Of a stretch of 64,000 nt of DNA, positions 8,668-16,366 are shown one piece after another. The notes beneath the pieces are model-generated. The model made no database searches. It was not told the DNA's origin and worked only from the letters and a program-made list of their open reading frames with translations. Positions within the stretch are counted from its first letter, which is position 1. The number at the start of each line of letters is the position of its first letter. Source of the stretch: Pseudescherichia vulneris NBRC 102420 (GTDB lineage Bacteria > Pseudomonadota > Gammaproteobacteria > Enterobacterales > Enterobacteriaceae); contig NZ_BBMZ01000013.1 in assembly GCF_000759795.1 (NCBI RefSeq), positions 62,001 to 126,000 on the forward strand, in the 5' to 3' direction. Position numbers and translations under genes: made by a program.

Positions 8668-8746
8668 GCGGAGTCTGTCCTGTTGCTAATCGATTCACTT
8701 CCGAGGCGGAAGTTAATGAGAATGACCTTGAGTAAATGCGTCTCAT
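8660..8746 (-). CDS. uof: fur leader peptide Uof
   Basis: This 28-codon reading frame starts MRRIYSRSF and ends EVNRLATGQTPHD. Its TGA lies 8 bases inside fur, overlapping the fur ATG. Length, position and C-terminal sequence match E. coli Uof (ends EVNRLVTGQIPHD). Known role there: ribosomes translating uof couple initiation at fur, and the iron-responsive small RNA RyhB represses uof and thereby fur. A weak AAGAAG ribosome-binding site lies about 13 bases upstream. Conservation of the peptide ending across divergence supports real translation. Confidence 0.88.
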   Translation of the reverse strand: MRRIYSRSFSLTSASEVNRLATGQTPHD

Positions 8747-8750
8747 TATA
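8732..8750 (-). promoter_or_regulatory. Probable Fur autoregulatory box and -10 element
   Basis: On the minus strand TATAATGAGACGCATTTAC resembles the E. coli fur autoregulatory site (recalled as TATAATGATACGCATTATC) and the 19-bp Fur consensus. It overlaps the uof start, and TATAAT could also act as a -10 hexamer. The match is imperfect. Confidence 0.45.
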
Positions 8751-8957
8751 GAATTGCCACTTCTTAATGAAAACTACAAGTCCTCAAGTAAAGTATGCGT
8801 ATAAAACGTGGCCTCGCCAACAAACAATCGTTGCCCGACCCGTTTGACCAGGGGATATTGTACAGGTATGTACACGAAAGTTAAAAATTTGTAGCAATTA
8901 TTTCTATTGCTTTTATCTATCAATAGCAGCGCAGCACTAAGGCTGCGCCGTCTACAA

Positions 8958-9488
8958 TCAGGCGTTAACGATCTCGTCCAGGTGCAGCTCTTCAGAGATC
9001 TGCTTGACCCACTTCTCAACGCGCTCGGCGGTCAGTTCCGGCTGGCGATCTTCGTCAATGGCCAGGCCCACGAAGTGATCGTCATCGGCCAGGCCTTTAG
9101 ACGCTTCGAAGTGGTAACCGGCGGTTGGCCAGTGGCCGACGATGGTGGCACCGTTAGGTTCAATAATATCACGAATGGTGCCGAGGGCATCACAGAAGTA
9201 CTCTGCGTAGTCTTCCTGGTCGCCACAGCCGAACAGCGCTACCAGCTTACCGTTGAAGTCTACCTCTTCCAGCGTCGGGAAGAAGTCATCCCAGTCGCAC
9301 TGCGCTTCACCATAGTACCAGGTTGGAATGCCCAGCAGCAGGATATCATAGCCTTCCAGATCTTCTTTGCTGCTCTTGGCAATGTCATGCACGTCAGCAA
9401 CGTCTGGACCAAGCTGCTTTTGGATCATCTTTGCGATATTTTCGGTGTTACCGGTGTCACTACCGAAAAAAATACCTGTAATTGCCAT
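8958..9488 (-). CDS. fldA: Flavodoxin 1
   Basis: This 176-residue cytoplasmic FMN electron carrier is the E. coli FldA length. The phosphate-binding loop [11 protein letters not shown] is at residues 9-19; the aromatic FMN-stacking loops are [13 protein letters not shown] (W57/Y58 region) and the [17 protein letters not shown] loop. It supplies electrons to the IspG/IspH, BioB, MetH and pyruvate-formate-lyase activation systems. The start at 9488 matches the family start; upstream codons in the same frame are not conserved. It is downstream of ybfE and followed by fur, as in E. coli. Confidence 0.98.
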   Translation of the reverse strand: MAITGIFFGSDTGNTENIAKMIQKQLGPDVADVHDIAKSSKEDLEGYDILLLGIPTWYYGEAQCDWDDFFPTLEEVDFNGKLVALFGCGDQEDYAEYFCDALGTIRDIIEPNGATIVGHWPTAGYHFEASKGLADDDHFVGLAIDEDRQPELTAERVEKWVKQISEELHLDEIVNA

Positions 9489-9637
9489 GAGTAAAATAAC
9501 CTCTTGAAACTTAATGATATGGTGGTGGAGCACGGCCCACGGATAAGGGCAATAATAGCAGAACAGCGGCGTACGCGAAATTCGTAATCGCCCAGACTGC
9601 ACTCTGTGCTACATGAAAGTGTGATTTGAAGTGATTT

Positions 9638-9931
9638 TCAGACGTCGCCCTGGCGGTGCAGGGCCTTGAGCTGGGTAAGCAACAGCTCTTCGATCAGCTC
9701 GCTACGGCTCATCTGCCGGGCATCGGCCAGCGCGTTGAGCGCCTCAACGGCGTCGGCGTTCATCTTCAGCTCGACGCGCTTAAGCCCACGAACTTTATCG
9801 CGTTTAAGCTGGTTGCGCTTGTTGATGCGTAGCTGCTCGTCACGCGAAAGCGGATTCGTTTTCGGTCGTCCCGGGCGACGCTCGTTCGCGAACAGATCTA
9901 GTGTCGTACGGTCCGTTTGTTCTTTTGCCAT
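9638..9931 (-). CDS. ybfE: LexA-regulated protein YbfE
   Basis: This small basic protein of 97 residues matches E. coli YbfE. It begins MAKEQTDRTTLDLFANERRP with an AT-hook-like GRPKTNPLSRD, followed by a ribbon-helix-helix-like segment (RVELKMNADAVEALNALADARQMSRSELIEELL). The molecular function is unknown; E. coli ybfE is SOS-induced. It lies between ybfF and fldA on the same strand. A degenerate LexA-type sequence lies about 120 bp upstream. Confidence 0.93.
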   Translation of the reverse strand: MAKEQTDRTTLDLFANERRPGRPKTNPLSRDEQLRINKRNQLKRDKVRGLKRVELKMNADAVEALNALADARQMSRSELIEELLLTQLKALHRQGDV

Positions 9932-10048
9932 GATTTTGGGTGACGTCGAGGGAAAACAGGCTGCCAGGGTATCCCTGCGCGATTAGCGCGCCATCATACA
10001 TCAGCAGAGCAGGGACGCCAACGACCGTAAGCCTTGCCGCGTCCGGTC

Positions 10049-10066
10049 GCCGGGTTTTTAATCAGC
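10049..10066 (-). promoter_or_regulatory. Degenerate LexA-box candidate upstream of ybfE
   Basis: The minus strand reads CTG-ATTAAAAACC-CGG, at the place where E. coli ybfE has, as I recall it, CTG-ATTAAAAACC-CAG. The left half and the 10-base spacer are kept but the right half has lost CAG. It overlaps the ybfF stop codon. SOS control here would be weak or lost. Confidence 0.35.
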
Positions 10067-10835
10067 CCGCATCGTTCGCCAGATAGCGGCGGATCGCCCG
10101 CAGCACCGCCTCAGGCTTTTCAGCGTGCACCCAGTGGCCCGCCCCGGCAATCACGTGCGCCCGCGCCTGCGGGAACTGGGCGAGCAGCGCATCGCGATGG
10201 GCCTCGGTGACGTAGGGCGACTGGCCGCCGCGGACAAACAGCGCCGGGCGATCCCAGGCCGGCACGGTCTGCCAGCCAATAATCTCTTCGTAGCAATCCC
10301 ACAGCGTCGGCACGTTGAAGCGCCACTCGCCGTCGATAAAGGATTTCAGAAGAAACTGAATAACGCCCTCTTCGTGCAGCGTCTGGCGCATCAGAGCGGC
10401 GGCCTGCTGGCGGCTAGTGGCCCCGGCAGCCGTCACCGCCTTGATAGCGGCAAAAATCTCGTCGTGGCGGCGTACCTGATAGGCAACCGGTGCAATATCA
10501 ATGGCAACCAGCTGGTCAATCCGTTCAGGGGCGAGCGCGGTAAGTGCCATGACCGCCTTGCCGCCCATGGAGTGGCCGATAAACGTCGCCTTCTCCAGAC
10601 CCTGCGCATCAAGGGTGTCCAGCAGATCCTGCGCCATGGCCGGGTAGGTCATCTCCGGCGAGCGGGGGGAGAGACCATGGTTGCGCATATCAACCTGAAT
10701 GATATCGTGATCGTTTACCAGATCGCGTGCCAGCACGCCGAGGTTGTCCAGGCTGCCAAACAGACCGTGGACAAGGACAATGGGAGAATTGTTGTGCGGA
10801 TGTTGTGCAGATTGCGCTCGGGTATTCAATTTCAT
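10062..10835 (-). CDS. ybfF: Alpha/beta-hydrolase (acyl-CoA esterase) YbfF
   Basis: This 257-residue alpha/beta hydrolase, E. coli YbfF-like, has oxyanion region LVHGLFGSLDNLG, nucleophile elbow GHSMGG (Ser near residue 96), an acid in the FVRGGQSPYV region and the catalytic His in GAGHWVHAEKP. E. coli YbfF hydrolyses short- to medium-chain acyl esters, including palmitoyl-CoA and malonyl-CoA, in vitro; the physiological substrate is unclear. It is divergent from seqA and upstream of ybfE. Confidence 0.95.
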   Translation of the reverse strand: MKLNTRAQSAQHPHNNSPIVLVHGLFGSLDNLGVLARDLVNDHDIIQVDMRNHGLSPRSPEMTYPAMAQDLLDTLDAQGLEKATFIGHSMGGKAVMALTALAPERIDQLVAIDIAPVAYQVRRHDEIFAAIKAVTAAGATSRQQAAALMRQTLHEEGVIQFLLKSFIDGEWRFNVPTLWDCYEEIIGWQTVPAWDRPALFVRGGQSPYVTEAHRDALLAQFPQARAHVIAGAGHWVHAEKPEAVLRAIRRYLANDAG

Positions 10836-11005
10836 GGCAAAGTTCTTTTTTTCGCTCTGTCGGGTTAGGGTATTATGTTGACCATTCTACCGCCTGGCTG
10901 CAAGGGGTCGACGCGAACCGACTTTTGCCTGACGTTAACCGTTGTTGAGATTTCGCCTATAATCCCAACAGCTTGTATTCAGATAAGATACTCCACTGGA
11001 TTAAA

Positions 11006-11551
11006 ATGAAAACGATCGAAGTTGATGATGAGCTTTACAGCTATATTGCTAGCCACACCAAACACATCGGCGAGAGCGCATCCGAGATTTTACGCCGGAT
11101 GCTGAAGTTTACCGCCAACGGCAGCAGGCCAGCGGCCACCGCCCCGAAAGAGGCCGCCATTGTCAACATCCCGGCCGAAGCGAAGCCGGTTAATCCTGTG
11201 AAAGACAAAGTCCGTGCCATGCGCGAGCTGCTGCTGTCTGATGAATATGCAGAACAGAGAAAAGCGGTTAACCGCTTCATGCTGGTGCTGTCTACACTCT
11301 ATTCATTGGATGAGAAAGCGTTTGCCGAGGCGACGGAGTCCCTGCATGGCCGTACCCGCGTCTACTTTGCGGGCGATCAGCAGACGCTGCTGCAAAACGG
11401 GGCACAGACCAAACCTAAGCACCTGGCAAATACGCCATACTGGGTGATCACAAATACGAATACGGACCGTAAACGTAGCATGGTGGAGCATATCATGCAG
11501 TCGATGCAGTTCCCGGTGGAGCTGATTGACAAGGTTTGCGGCACAATCTAA
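11006..11551 (+). CDS. seqA: Replication initiation regulator SeqA
   Basis: This 181-residue protein is identical in length to E. coli SeqA. The N-terminal oligomerisation domain starts MKTIEVDDELYSYIASHTK; the linker is Ala/Pro-rich; the C-terminal domain that binds hemimethylated GATC contains GRTRVYFAGDQQTLLQNG and NTPYWVITNTNTDRKR. It sequesters oriC and the dnaA promoter after replication. The ATG at 11006 fits the family start; the in-frame codon at 10973 is not used. pgm follows after 24 bp, as in E. coli, so the two are co-transcribed. Confidence 0.98.
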   Translation: MKTIEVDDELYSYIASHTKHIGESASEILRRMLKFTANGSRPAATAPKEAAIVNIPAEAKPVNPVKDKVRAMRELLLSDEYAEQRKAVNRFMLVLSTLYSLDEKAFAEATESLHGRTRVYFAGDQQTLLQNGAQTKPKHLANTPYWVITNTNTDRKRSMVEHIMQSMQFPVELIDKVCGTI

Positions 11552-11575
11552 CCCTTGCATAAGAAGGATCAGGCA

Positions 11576-13216
11576 ATGGCAAATCATGAACGCGCAGGAC
11601 AGCCTGCACAACAGAGCGATCTGATTAACGTCGCTCAGCTTACCGCGCAGTACTACGTGCTGAAGCCGGAAGTAGGCAATAGCGAACATGCGGTAAAATT
11701 TGGCACCTCCGGCCATCGCGGCAGTTCGGTACGCCATAGCTTCAACGAGCCGCATATTCTGGCCATTGCACAGGCGATTGCCGAAGAGCGCGCTAAAAAC
11801 GGTATCACCGGGCCGTGCTATGTCGGTAAGGATACCCACGCGCTCTCCGAGCCGGCGTTTATCTCCGTGCTGGAAGTGCTGGCTGCCAACGGCGTCGATA
11901 TCATCGTGCAGGAGAACAACGGCTATACGCCAACGCCTGCGGTATCGAATGCTATCCTCGAGCACAACAAGCAGGGCGGCGTACAGGCTGACGGCATCGT
12001 CATTACCCCTTCGCACAACCCGCCGGAAGATGGCGGCATCAAATATAACCCGCCTAACGGTGGCCCGGCCGATACCAACGTCACCAAGGTCGTCGAAGAT
12101 CGCGCCAACGCCCTGTTAGCCGCCGGTCTGGAAGGGGTTAAGCGCATCTCCCTTGATGAAGCCATGACCTCTGGCCGCGTGACCGAAAAAGATCTGGTTC
12201 AGCCGTTTATCGAAGGTCTGGCCGAGATCGTCGACATGGCCGCGATCCAGAAAGCTGGCCTGAAGCTGGGCGTCGATCCGCTGGGCGGCTCCGGTATCGA
12301 GTACTGGAAACGCATTGCCGACTTCTACAAGCTGGATCTGACCATCGTTAACGATCAGGTCGATCAGACCTTCCGCTTTATGCATCTCGACAAAGATGGT
12401 GCGATCCGTATGGACTGCTCCTCCGAGTGTGCGATGGCGGGCCTGCTGGCGCTGCGCGATAAGTTCGATCTGGCCTTTGCCAACGATCCCGACTATGACC
12501 GTCACGGCATCGTCACCCCGGCAGGGTTGATGAACCCGAACCACTACCTGGCGGTAGCGATCAACTACCTGTTCCAGCACCGTCCGCAGTGGGGCAAAGA
12601 GGTAGCGGTTGGCAAAACGCTGGTCTCCTCCGCGATGATTGACCGCGTAGTCAACGATCTGGGCCGCAAGCTGGTAGAAGTGCCGGTTGGCTTCAAGTGG
12701 TTTGTTGACGGTCTGCACGACGGCAGCTTCGGTTTCGGCGGCGAAGAGAGCGCCGGGGCCTCGTTCCTGCGCTTTGACGGCACGCCGTGGTCCACCGATA
12801 AAGACGGTATCATCATGTGCCTGCTGGCCGCGGAAATCACCGCCGTCACCGGCAAAAATCCGCAGCAGCACTACGATGAACTGGCCGAGCGCTTTGGCGC
12901 GCCGAGCTATAACCGCTTGCAGGCCGGAGCGACCTCCGCTCAGAAAGCGGCGCTGTCGAAGCTGTCGCCAGAGATGGTTAGCGCCAGCCAGCTGGCAGGG
13001 GATCCGATCACCGCGCGTCTGACGGCGGCTCCGGGTAACGGTGCCTCTATCGGTGGGCTGAAGGTGATGACCGACAACGGCTGGTTTGCTGCACGTCCGT
13101 CCGGCACGGAAGATGCCTACAAGATTTACTGCGAAAGCTTCCTCGGTGAAGAGCACCGTAAGCTGATTGAGAAAGAAGCGGTAGAGATTGTTAGCGAAGT
13201 GCTGAAAAACGCCTGA
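11576..13216 (+). CDS. pgm: Phosphoglucomutase
   Basis: This 546-residue enzyme interconverts glucose 1-phosphate and glucose 6-phosphate in glycogen, trehalose and cell-envelope sugar metabolism. The active phosphoserine lies in [15 protein letters not shown], the Mg loop in NDPDYDRHG, the substrate-specificity loop in [12 protein letters not shown], and the phosphate-binding segment in [18 protein letters not shown] precedes the ATG at 11576, the E. coli start. It lies 24 bp after seqA and ends at a strong hairpin shared with convergent speF. Confidence 0.98.
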   Translation: MANHERAGQPAQQSDLINVAQLTAQYYVLKPEVGNSEHAVKFGTSGHRGSSVRHSFNEPHILAIAQAIAEERAKNGITGPCYVGKDTHALSEPAFISVLEVLAANGVDIIVQENNGYTPTPAVSNAILEHNKQGGVQADGIVITPSHNPPEDGGIKYNPPNGGPADTNVTKVVEDRANALLAAGLEGVKRISLDEAMTSGRVTEKDLVQPFIEGLAEIVDMAAIQKAGLKLGVDPLGGSGIEYWKRIADFYKLDLTIVNDQVDQTFRFMHLDKDGAIRMDCSSECAMAGLLALRDKFDLAFANDPDYDRHGIVTPAGLMNPNHYLAVAINYLFQHRPQWGKEVAVGKTLVSSAMIDRVVNDLGRKLVEVPVGFKWFVDGLHDGSFGFGGEESAGASFLRFDGTPWSTDKDGIIMCLLAAEITAVTGKNPQQHYDELAERFGAPSYNRLQAGATSAQKAALSKLSPEMVSASQLAGDPITARLTAAPGNGASIGGLKVMTDNGWFAARPSGTEDAYKIYCESFLGEEHRKLIEKEAVEIVSEVLKNA

Positions 13217-13224
13217 TGCTGTTA

Positions 13225-13262
13225 AACGCCCGGCGGCATCGCGCTGCCGGGCGTTATTTTTT
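13225..13262. terminator. pgm intrinsic terminator
   Basis: A perfect 10-bp stem, AACGCCCGGC (13225-13234) with GCCGGGCGTT (13246-13255), is followed by ATTTTTT. It terminates pgm; without a comparable A-tract on the other side it acts less well on the convergent speF transcript. REP-like core sequence. Confidence 0.85.
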
Positions 13263-13273
13263 CCGGGTAATGT

Positions 13274-15433
13274 TTACTGTTTGATCACGTTACACCACAC
13301 CGCCTTACGCCCCTGATGCTCCTGAATGTAGACCCCCTGTAGCTCCGGCGCGAAGCCTGGCAGCAGATTGATCCCCTCCTCAAGCGCGGTAAAGTAGCGT
13401 AGGACGGATCCGCCCCAAACCTCACCCGGCACGACGCACAGTACGCCCGGCGGGTAGGGAAGTGCGCCCTCAGCGGCAATACGTCCCTCGGCCTCGCTCA
13501 GCAGCACCAGCTCGCTCTCGCCGCGAATAAAGGCGTAGTTGGCCTCCTGAGGCGACATGCGCACCGGCGGTAAGCAGGCTTTACGGAACATCTCTTTCTG
13601 CAGCTGTTTAACGTTGTTACGCGCATAGAGATCGTGCATCTCCTGACAGAGCTGACGCAGGGTGTAACCGGCGTAGCGCGCCGGGTGCTGATGGTAGATC
13701 GACGGCAGCACCTCCTGCAGCGGCGCATCGCTGGCCAGCAGCGTCTCAAACTGCGCCAGCCGGGCCACCAGCTGCTGGAGCTTGCCCATATCTTCCGCAG
13801 GCGTAAGCAGGAAGAGGATGGAGTTAAGATCGCACTTCTCCGGCACCACGCCGTTTTCACGCAGATAGTTGGCAAGAATGGTCGCCGGGACGCCAAACTC
13901 CTCATACTCGCCGGTCGCCGCATCGATGCCCGGCGTGGTCAGCAGCAGCTTGCAGGGATCGATAAAGTACTGGTGCGGCGCATAGCCCTCGAATGCGTGC
14001 CAGTTCTCGCCGGGTACGAAGTGGAAGAAGCGCAGATCGCGGGCGATCTCGGCAGTTTTGTAAGAGTCCCACGGACGATTGTCTACGGTTGTGGGCACAA
14101 AAGGACGGATAAACCGGCACTGATCGAGGATCATCTTACGGGCCTCGATGCCTTGTTCAACGCAGCGCATCCACATCCGTTTCCCGCTCTCACCCTCGTG
14201 CATCCGAGCGTTAACGTCCAGCGCGGCAAAGAGCGGGTAGAAGGGGCTGGTGGAGGCGTGCATCATAAAGGCGTTGTTCAAACGCTTGTGGGGAACGTAG
14301 CGCGGCTGCCCCTTGATGTGGCTATCCTTTTTGTGGATCTGCGAGGTCTGGGAGAAGCCCGCCTGCTGCTTGTGCACCGACTGGGTAACCAGAATGCCGG
14401 GATCGTTCTCGTTGAGATCCAGCAGCAGCGGCGAGCAGTCGGCCATCATCGGGATAAACTGCTCGTAGCCCACCCAGGCAGAGTCGAACAGGATGTAGTC
14501 GCAGAGGTGGCCAATGGTGTCCACAACCTGACGGGCGTTGTAAATGGTGCCGTCATAGGTGCCAAGCTGGATCACCGCCAGACGGAACGGGCGCTGGCGC
14601 TGGGTATGTTCAGGGGAGACCTCCGCCACCAGTTCGCGCAGGTAGGGCTCTTCAAAGCAGTGGGCGTCGATGCCGCCGATAAAGCCGTAAGGATTACGCG
14701 CCGTCTCCAGATAGACCGGGGTGGCTCCGGCCTGTAGCAGCGCGCCGTGATGGTTAGATTTGTGGTTGTTGCGATCGAACAGCACCAGATCGCCCGGTGC
14801 CAGCAGGGCGTTAAGCACCACCTTGTTTGCCGACGAGGTGCCATTGAGAACGAAGTAGGTCTTATCGGCGTTAAACACCTTTGCCGCATGCTGCTGGGCC
14901 AGGCAGGGAGCACCCTCGTGGATCAGCAGATCGCCCATCGCCACGTCGGCATTGCAGAGATCGGCCCGGAACAGCGCTTCGCCAAAGAAATCCACAAACT
15001 GGCTGCCGGTAGGATGGCGGCGGAAAAATTGTCCGCCCTGGTGGCCCGGGCAGTCAAAGGCGCTGTTGCCCTGCTTAACATAGTCCACGAGAGCGCTGAA
15101 AAAGGGCGGACGCAGCCCGCGCTCATATTTCAGCGCGGCGGCCTCAAGCTGACGGCTATAATATTCACGGTTGGCGTTACCGTATTGAAAGACGCCGTAG
15201 ATGTCGGGAAGGTAGGTTGCCGGAACAAATTCTGCCTCGTGGGTCATCACGAAAACAGGAATATTAAATCCGGTCTCCTCAATTTTCTCCACCATCCCTT
15301 TATGGATATCGTTAATAGAGAGCACGGCGGCGGCAACGTCAATAAAGTCGCTGTCGTGCAGATCGATAACGTCACGGCGAGTAGAAATAGAGTCGTGACA
15401 GGCCCGGCTGGCCGCTATTTTCAAGCGTTGCAT
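13274..15433 (-). CDS. speF: Inducible ornithine decarboxylase
   Basis: This 719-residue fold-type I PLP enzyme decarboxylates ornithine to putrescine; it serves in acid resistance and polyamine supply. It is closer to E. coli SpeF than to SpeC across AFDCPGHQGG, NGTSSANKVVLNALL and the PLP lysine K355 in SVHKQQAG. Domains are the N-terminal receiver-like wing (1-105), the PLP core and the C-terminal domain. The C-terminus is about 13 residues shorter than in E. coli. The putrescine/ornithine antiporter gene potE, normally directly downstream, is absent: pgm ends 57 bp away. Confidence 0.95.
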   Translation of the reverse strand: MQRLKIAASRACHDSISTRRDVIDLHDSDFIDVAAAVLSINDIHKGMVEKIEETGFNIPVFVMTHEAEFVPATYLPDIYGVFQYGNANREYYSRQLEAAALKYERGLRPPFFSALVDYVKQGNSAFDCPGHQGGQFFRRHPTGSQFVDFFGEALFRADLCNADVAMGDLLIHEGAPCLAQQHAAKVFNADKTYFVLNGTSSANKVVLNALLAPGDLVLFDRNNHKSNHHGALLQAGATPVYLETARNPYGFIGGIDAHCFEEPYLRELVAEVSPEHTQRQRPFRLAVIQLGTYDGTIYNARQVVDTIGHLCDYILFDSAWVGYEQFIPMMADCSPLLLDLNENDPGILVTQSVHKQQAGFSQTSQIHKKDSHIKGQPRYVPHKRLNNAFMMHASTSPFYPLFAALDVNARMHEGESGKRMWMRCVEQGIEARKMILDQCRFIRPFVPTTVDNRPWDSYKTAEIARDLRFFHFVPGENWHAFEGYAPHQYFIDPCKLLLTTPGIDAATGEYEEFGVPATILANYLRENGVVPEKCDLNSILFLLTPAEDMGKLQQLVARLAQFETLLASDAPLQEVLPSIYHQHPARYAGYTLRQLCQEMHDLYARNNVKQLQKEMFRKACLPPVRMSPQEANYAFIRGESELVLLSEAEGRIAAEGALPYPPGVLCVVPGEVWGGSVLRYFTALEEGINLLPGFAPELQGVYIQEHQGRKAVWCNVIKQ

Positions 15434-15688
15434 AGTACGTCCTTATTTTAGGTAAAAGCCATCCCTCAACTCTTATAAGGAATTGATTTTACAGGTTGGG
15501 ATATAGCGCGAAGCTAACTGATGTCGGGGGCCATTCTATCGGTGTATTTATTTTTCACCGTGAGGCTGATCAATAAAAATAGCGCGTAGAGGGGATATTT
15601 AAATTTAATTTTGCGTTATTACGCCGTTATTTAAGAGGTTAGGATTAACCTGTGGAATTAAATTTCAGCGTAAAATTAAAATACATAT
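15434..15688. other. speF leader / kdpE downstream spacer without recognisable speFL
   Basis: This 255-bp AT-rich region lies upstream of speF. In E. coli this leader encodes the 34-codon ornithine sensor SpeFL. I translated the minus strand here and saw only very short frames (MAPDIS and MAFT), neither with the HFF-type C-terminus of SpeFL. No clear terminator for kdpE was seen. Confidence 0.55.
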
Positions 15689-16366
15689 TTACAGCATGAA
15701 GCGGTAACCAATTCCGGTTTCGGTAATAAAGTGACGCGGACGGGCCGGATCGTTTTCCAGCTTTTGGCGCAGGTGGCCCATATAGATACGCAAATAGTGG
15801 CTGTGTTCAACCGCATTAGGGCCCCACACCTCGCGCAGCAGCTGTCGCTGGGTGAGCACCTTACCGTGGTGGCCTATCAGCACAGCCAGCAGGCGAAACT
15901 CGATGGGCGTCAGGTGGATCTCCTCTTCGCCGCGCTGAATGCGCCTGGCGGCCAGGTCAACGCGCACATCAGAGAAGGTTATCAGCGGATCGCTCTGACT
16001 GGCGTTACCGTGGCGGCGAAGCGCGACCCGCAGGCGCGCCTGTAGCTCCCCAATGCCAAACGGCTTGCTGAGATAGTCATCCGCCCCGGCGTCGAGGGCG
16101 GCGATTTTATCCTGCTCCTCGACGCGGGCAGAGAGCACGATGATCGGCGTCTGGCTCCACTGGCGCAGATCGCGAATAAAATCGAGGCCGTCGCCGTCGG
16201 GCAGGCCAAGATCGAGGATAATCGCATCGGGTTTACGCGTTGCCGCTTCCAGCAGGCCGCGCTGCAGGGTCTGCGCCTCGTGTACCCGCAGGCCATCCGC
16301 CTCCAGCGCGGCGCGCACAAAGCGAACGATAGCCTGCTCATCCTCTACGATTAAAATGTTGATCAC
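15689..16366 (-). CDS. kdpE: Response regulator KdpE
   Basis: This 225-residue OmpR-family regulator activates kdpFABC under potassium limitation or osmotic upshift. The receiver domain has acidic pocket E8-D9, phospho-acceptor D52 in ILDLGLPDGDG and the K in LSKPFG. The C-terminal winged-helix domain contains LTPIEFRLLAVLIGHHGKVL and ends HFITETGIGYRFML. Its start overlaps the kdpD stop by 4 bases, which couples translation to the sensor. Confidence 0.98.
   Translation of the reverse strand: MINILIVEDEQAIVRFVRAALEADGLRVHEAQTLQRGLLEAATRKPDAIILDLGLPDGDGLDFIRDLRQWSQTPIIVLSARVEEQDKIAALDAGADDYLSKPFGIGELQARLRVALRRHGNASQSDPLITFSDVRVDLAARRIQRGEEEIHLTPIEFRLLAVLIGHHGKVLTQRQLLREVWGPNAVEHSHYLRIYMGHLRQKLENDPARPRHFITETGIGYRFML

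Noticed and set aside
15434-15540. Mini frames MAPDIS and MAFT upstream of speF as a SpeFL substitute
   Set aside because: No resemblance to the SpeFL ornithine-sensing motif; chance-length frames.
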